A stretch of 29,282 bases of DNA, from contig JAZRNM010000010.1 in NCBI GenBank assembly GCA_045648205.1, forward strand, positions 1 through 29,282, in the 5' to 3' direction. Origin of the DNA: SIG440 sp045648205. GTDB lineage: Bacteria > Bacillota > Clostridia > Monoglobales > Monoglobaceae. Below are positions 7,818 to 14,781 of the stretch, one piece after another. Every line of letters starts with the position of its first letter. Within the stretch, counting starts at the first letter, position 1. Under the pieces are notes generated by a model that saw only the letters and a program-made list of their open reading frames with translations, ran no database searches and was not told the origin of the DNA. A program made the position numbers and the translations under genes.

Positions 7818-7846
7818 ATTATAACATATAACCAAGGGGTTGTCAA
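7818..7846 (-). promoter_or_regulatory. Consensus sigma-A promoter of the SDR gene
   Basis: On the minus strand TTGACA (7841-7846), a 17-nt spacer and TATAAT (7818-7823) match the consensus exactly, with a TGT extended -10. It is back-to-back with the phosphofructokinase promoter. Confidence 0.85.
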
Positions 7847-7867
7847 ATAATTAGTTAATTTTTGGGG

Positions 7868-7896
7868 TTGCAAAAAAAGTGAAAATATAATATAAT
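7868..7896 (+). promoter_or_regulatory. Sigma-A promoter of the phosphofructokinase gene
   Basis: TTGCAA (7868-7873), a 17-nt spacer and TATAAT (7891-7896). The gene's GGAG site follows at 7928-7931. Confidence 0.75.
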
Positions 7897-7939
7897 AAAA
7901 TGAAATTAGGAAACAAAAATAACAAAGGGAGTGTGTGTC

Positions 7940-9169
7940 TTGAAAAATTTATTGGTAATTCAGTCGGGCGGACCGACAGCTGTAATAAATGCATCTTTGG
8001 CAGGTGTCATCAAAAGTGGCTTTGACCATTCTGACAAAATCGGCAAGGTTTACGGCGGACTTCACGGAATTGAGGGCGTTGAGGAGGAGAAGATTGTTCC
8101 TCTTGAAAGGTTCAAGGATGCTGAACTGCTTGATTTGCTGAAGCAGACCCCGTCAGCTTATCTTGGCTCTTGCAGAAAGAAGCTTCCGTCTGTTGAGGAA
8201 GGTGCGGAGTTCTTTGACCGTATTTTTGAGATTTTCCGCAAATATAATATAGGATACTTTTTCTGCATTGGCGGAAACGATTCAATGGACACGGTTGACA
8301 AAATGAGTAGTTATGCGGAACAGATTGGCTCTGATGTGAGAGTAATCGGAATTCCCAAAACAATTGACAATGACCTGGCGCTCACCGATCACACTCCGGG
8401 TTATGGTTCTTCGGCAAAGTTTATTGCCAATTCCATGCGTCAGCTGAAAAAGGATGCAGAGACATACAGACTTCCGTCTGTAATTGTGCTTGAGGCTATG
8501 GGTAGAAATGCAGGCTGGCTCACAGCTGCAGCAGCTCTTGCAAATGACAGCTCCACCAGAGCTGCGGACATAATTTGTTTACCTGAGGTTAATTTTGAGC
8601 TTGATACCTTCCTTGCCAAGGTTGAAAAGGTGAGTCGTGAACAGGAAACCGTTATGATTGCGGTGTCTGAAGGAATTCACGACAAGAAGGGCAATTACAT
8701 AAAGGAAAATGAAGTCACTCTCAAAAAGGAGCACGACAAGTTTGGCCATGCTGCTCTTGGCGGTGTTGGACATATTGTGAGAAACAGCATTGCAAAGGAC
8801 TTGGGACTCAAGGTTCGTTCCATTGAGCTGAGCACTCTCCAGAGATGCTGGGCAAGTGGTGCGTCACTTTGTGATGTGAACGAGGCGTTTGATGCAGGTT
8901 ACACTGGCGTTGGCTATGCTTGTGCAGGCTTCACGGGCGTTGTTCCTTGTTTCAAGAGAGTTTCTGACAATCCGTATAAAATTGAAATTATTCCATACAA
9001 CGTGAAAAGCATTGCAAATGTTGAAAAGAAAATTCCACGCAGCATGATTTCCTATGACGGATTTGGTGTTACTGATGAATTTATCAAATATGCAATGCCT
9101 CTCATTGAGGGAGAACCTCAGATTAAATATGTTGACGGACAGATGCAGTTTGCACCGAAAATGTGGTAA
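7940..9169 (+). CDS. pfp: 6-phosphofructokinase, pyrophosphate-dependent type
   Basis: A 409-residue phosphofructokinase-fold enzyme that phosphorylates fructose 6-phosphate at position 1 in glycolysis. Two residues that set phosphoryl donor choice read as pyrophosphate type: GGNDS (111-115) has Asp where ATP enzymes have Gly (GGDGS), and IPKTIDND (138-145) has Lys where ATP enzymes have Gly. The N-terminal QSGGPTAVINASL and HTPGYGS are further family motifs. Pyrophosphate use makes the step reversible and saves ATP, as in many anaerobes. The start is TTG 7940, 8 nt after GGAG at 7928-7931; GTG 7931 overlaps that site. The gene is monocistronic, with its own promoter and terminator. Confidence 0.88.
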   Translation: MKNLLVIQSGGPTAVINASLAGVIKSGFDHSDKIGKVYGGLHGIEGVEEEKIVPLERFKDAELLDLLKQTPSAYLGSCRKKLPSVEEGAEFFDRIFEIFRKYNIGYFFCIGGNDSMDTVDKMSSYAEQIGSDVRVIGIPKTIDNDLALTDHTPGYGSSAKFIANSMRQLKKDAETYRLPSVIVLEAMGRNAGWLTAAAALANDSSTRAADIICLPEVNFELDTFLAKVEKVSREQETVMIAVSEGIHDKKGNYIKENEVTLKKEHDKFGHAALGGVGHIVRNSIAKDLGLKVRSIELSTLQRCWASGASLCDVNEAFDAGYTGVGYACAGFTGVVPCFKRVSDNPYKIEIIPYNVKSIANVEKKIPRSMISYDGFGVTDEFIKYAMPLIEGEPQIKYVDGQMQFAPKMW

Positions 9170-9178
9170 GGTAAATTC

Positions 9179-9209
9179 AAAGAGCCGCGGCAAAGCTGTG
9201 GCTCTTTTT
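9179..9209 (+). terminator. Terminator of the phosphofructokinase gene
   Basis: GAGCCGCGGC (9182-9191) pairs with GCTGTGGCTC (9195-9204), two pairs being G-U, around an AAA loop. Flanking A's and a run of T's (9205-9209) follow. Confidence 0.85.
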
Positions 9210-9222
9210 GTGTGCCCACAGA

Positions 9223-9251
9223 TTGACAAAAGATGGATTAAGTGTTAAAAT
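9223..9251 (+). promoter_or_regulatory. Sigma-A promoter of the 9257-9412 RNA
   Basis: TTGACA (9223-9228), a 17-nt spacer and TAAAAT (9246-9251). The expected start site, about 9257, coincides with the first base pair of the structured RNA. Confidence 0.8.
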
Positions 9252-9256
9252 GAAAC

Positions 9257-9412
9257 TACCACACATTTTGAATAAATTCCGACACAAGGGGTACGCTATG
9301 CAAAAAGCGTACACCTGGCTTGCTTTCCCTTGTATGCGGATAAAATGTGTGGTAACATTAAAGCCAGAGCGGTGCGTTTTTTGGTGTGTCGCTTCGGCGG
9401 CACACTTTTTTG
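9257..9412 (+). ncRNA. Structured RNA of unknown family with a pseudoknot
   Basis: There is no convincing ORF here, but several nested pairings are exact. P1 is 13 bp, TACCACACATTTT (9257-9269) with 9342-9354. P2 is TCCG (9278-9281) with CGGA (9337-9340). P3 is ACAAGGG (9284-9290) with CCCTTGT (9327-9333). P4 is GTACGCT (9291-9297) with AGCGTAC (9306-9312). The apical strand CTGGCTT (9315-9321) is complementary over 7 nt to AAGCCAG (9361-9367), 3' of P1, which would make a pseudoknot. A promoter precedes it and a UUCG terminator ends it. It does not match the 6S, SRP, tmRNA or RNase P patterns, nor the riboswitches I know. It could be a stand-alone small RNA of about 155 nt or an attenuating leader for the 53-residue ORF at 9428. 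Confidence 0.65.
9384..9411 (+). terminator. UUCG terminator of the structured RNA
   Basis: GTGTGTCGC (9384-9392) pairs with GCGGCACAC (9397-9405), one pair being U-G, around a TTCG tetraloop. Six T's (9406-9411) follow. It lies between the RNA and the next ribosome binding site. Confidence 0.88.
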
Positions 9413-9427
9413 TTAGGGGGAAAACCG

Positions 9428-9589
9428 ATGGCAAACAGAGAGGAGCTATATAAAAAGCTATACCACAAGCTGTTCAGGGAAATTAACGAAACCACAGAAA
9501 AGCTCATCAAAATTCAGCAGGAGGCTGAGGAAATGTATCTGCAATATTTTGATGATGAAGACGAAAAGAAAAAAGCAAAGAAGAAATAG
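9428..9589 (+). CDS. Small charged protein of unknown function (53 aa)
   Basis: A 53-residue, strongly charged and probably all-helical protein that I do not recognise. It begins MANREELYKKLYHKLF and ends with a Lys-rich tail (DEDEKKKAKKK). Heptad-like spacing of Leu and Ile suggests an amphipathic helix or short coiled coil; there is no membrane segment or Cys. The start at 9428 is supported by GGGGG (9416-9420) 7 nt upstream and by a terminator directly after the stop codon. It begins 16 nt after the terminator of the upstream structured RNA, so it is either expressed by read-through of that hairpin or controlled by it. It lies just before hrcA but has a terminator of its own. Confidence 0.6.
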   Translation: MANREELYKKLYHKLFREINETTEKLIKIQQEAEEMYLQYFDDEDEKKKAKKK

Positions 9590-9613
9590 AACTGCTTTTG
9601 CGGTTCTTTTTTT
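9588..9613 (+). terminator. Terminator of the 53-aa ORF
   Basis: GAACTGC (9589-9595) pairs with GCGGTTC (9600-9606) around TTTT and is followed by seven T's. The stem overlaps the stop codon. Confidence 0.8.
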
Positions 9614-9638
9614 GTCCGAAAAATTTTGGCAGAAACTA

Positions 9639-9667
9639 TTGACAAACGGGGATTTTGGTGTTATATT
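9639..9667 (+). promoter_or_regulatory. Sigma-A promoter of the hrcA operon
   Basis: TTGACA (9639-9644), a 17-nt spacer and TATATT (9662-9667). The CIRCE operator begins 10 nt downstream, over the start site. Confidence 0.85.
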
Positions 9668-9677
9668 AAATAAGCAA

Positions 9678-9704
9678 TTAGCACTCTGCTTGGTTGAGTG
9701 CTAA
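9678..9704. promoter_or_regulatory. CIRCE element, HrcA operator
   Basis: TTAGCACTC (9678-9686), a 9-nt spacer and GAGTGCTAA (9696-9704): a perfect match to the CIRCE consensus. It is placed at the transcription start of hrcA, where bound HrcA would block the operon until heat stress. Confidence 0.98.
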
Positions 9705-9729
9705 CAAAAGAATTGCGGAGGTGTGGCAT

Positions 9730-10803
9730 ATGAGCTTGGATGACAGAAAGAAAATGATACTTCAGGCTATTGTTGAGGATTATATCAACACGGCAGAACC
9801 TGTGGGTTCAAGAAGCATTTCAAAGCGCCCGGAGCTTAATTTGAGCGCTGCAACAATCCGCAACGAGATGGGCGACCTTGAGGAAATGGGACTTCTTGTT
9901 CAGCCTCACACGTCAGCCGGCAGAGTTCCATCAACCGGAGGTTACAGACTTTATGTTGACTCGCTGATGGAAAAGTATGAGATGACGGCGGCTGAAATTG
10001 AGAAAATGAGTCAGGCAACATCAATGAAAAAACGGGAGCTTGACAAGATTGTCCGAGATGTTGCAAGTGCGTTTTCGAGCATTACGGGACTTCCTGTTCT
10101 TGGTATGCTTCCTGCATCAGAGGCGGGGGTTGTGAAAAACATCAAGGTTGTCAAGGTTGACGATTTTGCCGCAATGCTGATTGTGTCAGATAAGTCGGGC
10201 ATAATCAAAAACCGGCTTCTCAAGCTTGAACAGGACATTTCGGAGGAGTTTGCCGACGAGCTCAGTTTGATACTTAATCAGAATTTGTCGGGACTTACCA
10301 TTTCGGAAATCAACATTTCAAATATGATGGAAATCCGCTCGGCAATCGGTCATAACTTTGAAATTCTCACTTCGGTGATTGAACTTGTACACGAGGCGGT
10401 TTCTGAAATAGACAGCAAACAAATTTTTGTTGACGGGCTTTCGAACATATTGAATTTCCCCGAATACAGCAATGTTGACAAGGTGAAAGAGCTGTTTGAT
10501 GTGCTTGAGGACAAAGAAAACCTTACAAAGATAATTATGGGGGCAAACCCAACAAACACCACAAAGGTTATGATTGGCGATGAAATCCCCATTGATGAAC
10601 TGAAAAACAACAGTGTTGTGCTTGCACCATACAGAGCGTCCGACAAGCTCATTGGAATTCTGGGGGTTATCGGACCCAAAAGAATGGATTATTCAAAGGT
10701 TATCTCGGCTCTGGAGTTCTTCACCACTCAGCTCAGCGGAACACTCACAAAGGATTTCGGGGCAAGACAGATACTTCTTGGAATGGGAAAGGGAGATGAA
10801 TAG
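9730..10803 (+). CDS. hrcA: Heat-inducible transcription repressor HrcA
   Basis: A 357-residue HrcA, which represses class I heat-shock operons by binding CIRCE and is kept active by GroEL. The N-terminal winged helix is clear: MILQAIVEDYINTAEPVGSR, the ATIRNEMGDLEEMGLL recognition segment, then QPHTSAGRVPSTGGYRLYVD, the most conserved HrcA stretch. The C-terminal GAF-like domain ends with IGILGVIGPKRMDYSKVISALEF. The ATG at 9730 has GGAGG at 9717-9721, 8 nt upstream; an earlier start at 9694 would lie inside CIRCE. It is first in the operon with grpE, dnaK and dnaJ, with 2 nt between its stop and grpE. Confidence 0.97.
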   Translation: MSLDDRKKMILQAIVEDYINTAEPVGSRSISKRPELNLSAATIRNEMGDLEEMGLLVQPHTSAGRVPSTGGYRLYVDSLMEKYEMTAAEIEKMSQATSMKKRELDKIVRDVASAFSSITGLPVLGMLPASEAGVVKNIKVVKVDDFAAMLIVSDKSGIIKNRLLKLEQDISEEFADELSLILNQNLSGLTISEINISNMMEIRSAIGHNFEILTSVIELVHEAVSEIDSKQIFVDGLSNILNFPEYSNVDKVKELFDVLEDKENLTKIIMGANPTNTTKVMIGDEIPIDELKNNSVVLAPYRASDKLIGILGVIGPKRMDYSKVISALEFFTTQLSGTLTKDFGARQILLGMGKGDE

Positions 10804-10805
10804 GA

Positions 10806-11333
10806 ATGGAAAACACAGAAGCAAAAGATAATGTGCAGGAAGAAATAACAGAAGAGACTGCGGCTGAAACAGAGGAAGTGACAGAGGAGAAATCTCCCGA
10901 GGAGCTGCTTCGTGAGGAGGTCGAATCTCTCAAGGATAAAATGATGCGTCACGCAGCAGAGTTTGACAACTTCAAAAAACGAACCGCAAAGGAACGCGAG
11001 GAGCTTTTCAGCTTGGCGGTTTGTGACACCGTAGAAAAGTTGCTTCCCGTCAAGGATAACCTTGAAAGAGCAGCTCAGGCTGCACAAGAAGCCGAGGGCA
11101 CTTTGGCTGAGGGCGTTGGAATGATTGTCAAACAGCTTGATGAGGTTTTTGCCGCAATCGGTGTTGAGCCAATCAAGGCAGTCGGTGAGGTGTTCAATCC
11201 GGAACTTCACAATGCGGTTATGCACGAAGAAAACGAGGAGTTTGGCGAAAACATCATCTCTGAGGAGCTTATGCGGGGTTACACCTGCAAAGGCAAGGTT
11301 GTCAGATATGCAATGGTTAAGGTTGCTAACTAA
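10806..11333 (+). CDS. grpE: Nucleotide exchange factor GrpE
   Basis: A 175-residue GrpE, which releases ADP from DnaK and so resets the chaperone cycle. The first 40 residues are very acidic (long Glu runs), followed by the dimerising coiled coil (LREEVESLKDKMMRHAAEFDNFKKR) and the four-helix and beta domain, with the C-terminal signature FNPELHNAVMHEE and GYTCKGKVVRYAMVKV. Length is normal for the family. The start is ATG 10806, 2 nt after the hrcA stop, with AGGGAG-type sequence inside the end of hrcA, so translation is probably coupled. dnaK follows after 54 nt. Confidence 0.97.
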   Translation: MENTEAKDNVQEEITEETAAETEEVTEEKSPEELLREEVESLKDKMMRHAAEFDNFKKRTAKEREELFSLAVCDTVEKLLPVKDNLERAAQAAQEAEGTLAEGVGMIVKQLDEVFAAIGVEPIKAVGEVFNPELHNAVMHEENEEFGENIISEELMRGYTCKGKVVRYAMVKVAN

Positions 11334-11387
11334 AAAAGTTTATTATTAAAATTCTTAATAGATATAAAAAAGAAAGGTGATTTTATT

Positions 11388-13229
11388 ATGGCGAAAATTA
11401 TTGGTATTGACTTGGGTACAACAAATTCATGTGTTGCAGTTATGGAAGGCGGAGAGCCGACTGTTATTACTAACCCTGAGGGTGCGAGAACAACTCCTTC
11501 TGTTGTGGCTTTCACAAAGGCAGGCGAAAGACTCGTTGGTCAGGTTGCAAAAAGACAGGCAATCACAAACCCCAACACAATCAGCTCAATCAAGCGTGAA
11601 ATGGGTACAGATTACAAGGTTGCGGTTGAGGACAAAAAATACACTCCTCAGGAAATTTCAGCAATGATTCTTCAGAAGCTTAAGGCTGATGCTGAAAGCT
11701 ACCTTGGTGAAAAGGTTAGTCAGGCAGTTATCACAGTTCCTGCATATTTCAGTGACGCACAGCGTCAGGCAACAAAGGACGCAGGCAAAATCGCAGGTCT
11801 TGAGGTTCTCAGAATTATCAACGAGCCAACTGCTGCGGCACTTGCTTATGGACTTGACAAGGACAATGACCAGAAGATTATGGTTTATGACCTTGGCGGT
11901 GGTACATTCGACGTTTCAATCCTTGAAATCGGTGACGGCGTGTTCGAGGTTCTCGCAACAAGCGGTAACAACAAGCTTGGCGGTGACGACTTTGACCAGA
12001 AAATTATTGATTTTATGGTTGAAGAATTCAAAAAGGAAAACGGCATTGATTTGAGTGCTGACAAAATGGCGCTTCAGAGACTTAAAGAGGCTGCTGAAAA
12101 GGCAAAGATTGAACTTTCAGGCGTTATGTCATCAAACATCAATCTTCCATTCATCACAGCAGACGCAACAGGTCCTAAGCATCTTGACATAACACTCACA
12201 CGTCAGAAGTTCAATGAACTGACAGCAGACCTTGTTGAAAAGACAATGATTCCCACAAAGAATGCTCTTTCTGATGCAGGCATCAATCCATCAGAAATTG
12301 ACAAGGTTCTTCTGGTTGGTGGTTCTTCAAGAATCCCCGCAGTTCAGGAAGCGGTTCAGAGACTTATCGGCAAAGAACCACACAAGGGCATCAACCCTGA
12401 CGAATGTGTTGCACTTGGTGCCTGCATTCAGGCGGGTGTTCTCTCAGGTGATGTTGAAGACCTGGTTCTCCTTGACGTAACTCCTCTTTCACTTGGTATT
12501 GAAACAATGGGCGGCGTGTTCACAAAGATTATTGAAAGAAACACAACAATTCCCACAAAGAAGAGCCAGGTGTTCTCAACTGCGGCAGACAGCCAGACAA
12601 GTGTTGAGGTTCACGTGCTCCAGGGTGAACGCGAAATGGCGGCATACAACAAGACTCTTGGCAGATTCAGTCTCACCAACATTCCTCCCGCACCTCGTGG
12701 TGTTCCTCAGATTGAGGTTTCATTTGATATTGACGCAAACGGCATCGTTCACGTAACTGCAAAGGATATGGGAACAGGCAACAGCCAGGATATCACAATT
12801 ACATCAAGCACAAACCTTTCAGATGAGGATATTGAAAAGGCAGTTAAAGAAGCTGAACAGTTTGCTGCAGAGGACAAGAAGAAGAAAGAAGCTGTTGACG
12901 CAAGAAATGCTGCTGATAACATTGTTTACCAGACAGAAAAGACTCTTGCTGATCTTGGTGACAAGATTTCTGAAGATGAAAAGACTGGAATCCAGGCTGA
13001 GGTTGACAAGCTCAAGGAAATGCTGAAGGCAGAAGAAATTGATGTTGCGGCTGTTAATGCACAGACAGAGGCAGTTTCAAAGAAGTTCTATGACGTTTCA
13101 TCAAAGCTTTATGCTGAAGCGGCTCAGGCTCAGCAGGCAGCACAAGGTCAGGCAGATGCAGGGGCTGAAAATGCTGCGGATGATAATGTTGTTGATGCGG
13201 ATTATAAGGTTGTTGACGATAACGAATAA
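11388..13229 (+). CDS. dnaK: Molecular chaperone DnaK (Hsp70)
   Basis: A 613-residue Hsp70, the cytoplasmic ATP-driven chaperone that works with DnaJ and GrpE. The actin-like ATPase domain (about 1-360) shows phosphate loop 1 IGIDLGTTNSCVAVMEGGEP, VYDLGGGTFDVSIL and VLLVGGSSRIPAVQ. The linker VLLDVTPLSLGIET leads to the substrate-binding domain, then a helical lid and a Gln/Ala-rich tail ending in acidic residues. It lacks the extra N-lobe segment of Gram-negative DnaK, as expected for Firmicutes. GAAAGGTG lies upstream of the ATG. The 54-nt gap before it carries no CIRCE copy, so its heat control must come from the promoter ahead of hrcA. Confidence 0.98.
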   Translation: MAKIIGIDLGTTNSCVAVMEGGEPTVITNPEGARTTPSVVAFTKAGERLVGQVAKRQAITNPNTISSIKREMGTDYKVAVEDKKYTPQEISAMILQKLKADAESYLGEKVSQAVITVPAYFSDAQRQATKDAGKIAGLEVLRIINEPTAAALAYGLDKDNDQKIMVYDLGGGTFDVSILEIGDGVFEVLATSGNNKLGGDDFDQKIIDFMVEEFKKENGIDLSADKMALQRLKEAAEKAKIELSGVMSSNINLPFITADATGPKHLDITLTRQKFNELTADLVEKTMIPTKNALSDAGINPSEIDKVLLVGGSSRIPAVQEAVQRLIGKEPHKGINPDECVALGACIQAGVLSGDVEDLVLLDVTPLSLGIETMGGVFTKIIERNTTIPTKKSQVFSTAADSQTSVEVHVLQGEREMAAYNKTLGRFSLTNIPPAPRGVPQIEVSFDIDANGIVHVTAKDMGTGNSQDITITSSTNLSDEDIEKAVKEAEQFAAEDKKKKEAVDARNAADNIVYQTEKTLADLGDKISEDEKTGIQAEVDKLKEMLKAEEIDVAAVNAQTEAVSKKFYDVSSKLYAEAAQAQQAAQGQADAGAENAADDNVVDADYKVVDDNE

Positions 13230-13239
13230 ACAGTGCTGA

Positions 13240-13259
13240 GGAGGGCCTTTGTGCCCTCC
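13240..13259 (+). other. Hairpin between dnaK and dnaJ
   Basis: GGAGGGC (13240-13246) pairs with GCCCTCC (13253-13259) around CTTTGT, giving a GC-rich 7-bp stem without a T run. It is unlikely to be an efficient terminator; it may stabilise the dnaK message or cut dnaJ expression relative to dnaK. Confidence 0.6.
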
Positions 13260-13283
13260 CATTTAAAAGATAGGTGACTTATT

Positions 13284-14432
13284 GTGGCAGAAAAGAGAGA
13301 TTACTATGAGGTGCTTGGTGTTGACAAAAGTGCCTCGGCAGATGAGATAAAAAAAGCATATCGAAAGCTTGCCAAGAAGTATCATCCCGACCTCAACCCG
13401 GGCGACAAGGCTAAGGTTGCGGAGGAAAAGTTCAAAGAGGCATCGGAGGCCTATGAAGTTCTCAGTGATGCTGAGAAAAAGCAGAGATATGACCAGTTTG
13501 GCCATGCCGGAGTTGACCCCCAGGCAGGCGGTGGTTATGGCGGATATGGTGACTTCGGCGGTTTCGGTGGCTTTGAGGATATTTTTGGTTCATTCTTCGG
13601 CGGTGGCTTTGGCGGTCAGTCAAGACGAAACCCCAACGCTCCTCAAAAGGGTAGGGACCTTCGCTATAACATTGATTTGACCTTTGAGCAGGCGTGCTTC
13701 GGCTGTGAAATTGAGCTCAATGTGAACAGAACCGAAAAATGTGATACCTGCGGAGGAAGCGGTGCAGAACCGGGAACTTCGGCGGCAACCTGCAGTGTGT
13801 GTCGCGGAACCGGTCAGGTGACAACAGTTCAGAGAACCGCATTCGGAAGTTTTCAGAGTTCAAGACCTTGTTCAACTTGTGGTGGAACGGGAAAGGTCAT
13901 CACCAATCCTTGTAAGGCTTGCCGTGGCGATGGAACGGTCAGAAAAAGCCGCAAGGTTAAGGTGAAAATCCCTGCAGGAATTGACAATGACCAGATTATT
14001 TCGGTTTCAGGTCAGGCTGATGCAGGAAAGAATGGCGGACCAAACGGAGATTTGCTTGTTGTTACAAGAGTGAAAAAACACAAGCTTTTCACACGTCAGG
14101 GCTATGACATTATGTGTGATTTCCCCATCACATTTGTGGAGGCGGCTCTCGGTGCAGAGGTTCAGGTCCCCACCATTGACGGAAAGGTTACTTACAATAT
14201 TCCTGAGGGAACCCAGACGGGAACAGTGTTTAGACTTCGGGGCAAGGGTGTTCCCAAGCTTCATGGAAATGGCACACGGGGTGACCAATATGTGAAGATT
14301 AATGTGGAAATCCCCAAGAATTTGTCTGACAAGCAGAAGGATATCCTGAGACAGTTCGGTGAAACAGTTGAACCTGCAAAGTATCATGACAGAAAGAGCT
14401 TCTTTGACAAAATGAAAGAGTTTTTGAAGTAA
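13284..14432 (+). CDS. dnaJ: Chaperone protein DnaJ (Hsp40)
   Basis: A 382-residue class A J-protein that delivers substrates to DnaK and stimulates its ATPase. The J domain has the essential HPD (34-36) in KKYHPDLNPGD. A Gly/Phe-rich linker (about 75-115, GGYGGYGDFGGFGGF) follows, then four CxxCxGxG zinc motifs: CDTCGGSG, CSVCRGTG, CSTCGGTG and CKACRGDG. The C-terminal substrate and dimer domains follow. The start is GTG 13284 (GTG GCA GAA), with AGGTGA about 7 nt upstream. A strong terminator after the stop closes the heat-shock operon. Confidence 0.98.
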   Translation: MAEKRDYYEVLGVDKSASADEIKKAYRKLAKKYHPDLNPGDKAKVAEEKFKEASEAYEVLSDAEKKQRYDQFGHAGVDPQAGGGYGGYGDFGGFGGFEDIFGSFFGGGFGGQSRRNPNAPQKGRDLRYNIDLTFEQACFGCEIELNVNRTEKCDTCGGSGAEPGTSAATCSVCRGTGQVTTVQRTAFGSFQSSRPCSTCGGTGKVITNPCKACRGDGTVRKSRKVKVKIPAGIDNDQIISVSGQADAGKNGGPNGDLLVVTRVKKHKLFTRQGYDIMCDFPITFVEAALGAEVQVPTIDGKVTYNIPEGTQTGTVFRLRGKGVPKLHGNGTRGDQYVKINVEIPKNLSDKQKDILRQFGETVEPAKYHDRKSFFDKMKEFLK

Positions 14433-14440
14433 ATATCACG

Positions 14441-14475
14441 GACACAGTTTGATTTTTCAGGCTGTGTCTTTTTTT
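14441..14475 (+). terminator. Terminator after dnaJ
   Basis: GACACAGTTTGA (14441-14452) pairs with TCAGGCTGTGTC (14457-14468), including two U-G pairs, around TTTT. Seven T's follow, ending the hrcA-grpE-dnaK-dnaJ operon. Confidence 0.9.
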
Positions 14476-14476
14476 G

Positions 14477-14505
14477 TTGATTATTTGGGGGGAATGTGGT
14501 ATAAT
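14477..14505 (+). promoter_or_regulatory. Sigma-A promoter of tautomerase-prmA
   Basis: TTGATT (14477-14482), a 17-nt spacer and TATAAT (14500-14505), with TGG as an extended -10. It begins right behind the dnaJ terminator, so these two genes are not obligately heat-shock controlled. Confidence 0.8.
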
Positions 14506-14532
14506 AAAAAAAATTCAGTGGAGGTTTTTTCT

Positions 14533-14763
14533 ATGCCATATATAAAAATTAAATGTTATCCCAAAGATGCTGAGACAAAGGCAAAGGTGGTTGAAAAAAT
14601 CAACGAAACCTTTCTTGAACTCTGGGGCTGCCCTCAGGAGGCAATCTCCGTTTCAATTGAGGAGGTTGAACCATCTGATTGGGGAACTGTTGAGAAGAAT
14701 GAAATTGAACCCAATGCGGACAAGATGTTCATTATGTCAGGAGAAAAGAAATATTTGAAATAG
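14533..14763 (+). CDS. 4-oxalocrotonate tautomerase family protein
   Basis: A 76-residue tautomerase-superfamily protein. The start MPYIKIKCYP leaves Pro as residue 1 after Met removal, the catalytic base of the family. VVEKINETFLELWGCPQEAISVSIEEV is the typical helix-strand unit, and SDWGTVE resembles the loop before the C-terminal strand. Members form hexamers or related oligomers and interconvert enol and keto acids or dehalogenate, so the substrate here is unknown. GGAGG (14520-14524) is 8 nt before the ATG at 14533. The gene has its own promoter and sits between dnaJ and prmA, which are adjacent in many Firmicutes. Confidence 0.85.
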   Translation: MPYIKIKCYPKDAETKAKVVEKINETFLELWGCPQEAISVSIEEVEPSDWGTVEKNEIEPNADKMFIMSGEKKYLK

Positions 14764-14781
14764 GTTTCGGGAGAATATAAT

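Noticed and set aside
9257..9412. Retron msr-msd, integron attC site or 6S RNA
   Set aside because: There is no reverse transcriptase or integrase nearby, no attC core sites, and the fold lacks the central bubble and length of 6S RNA. A single-copy promoter-terminator RNA fits better.
10728..11225. 165-residue minus-strand ORF
   Set aside because: It is opposite grpE; its Phe/Leu/Ser-rich composition results from reading antisense to Glu-rich codons.
11334..11387. A second CIRCE or promoter before dnaK
   Set aside because: No GCACTC/GAGTGC pair is present; only a short AT-rich inverted repeat is seen, which I would expect by chance.
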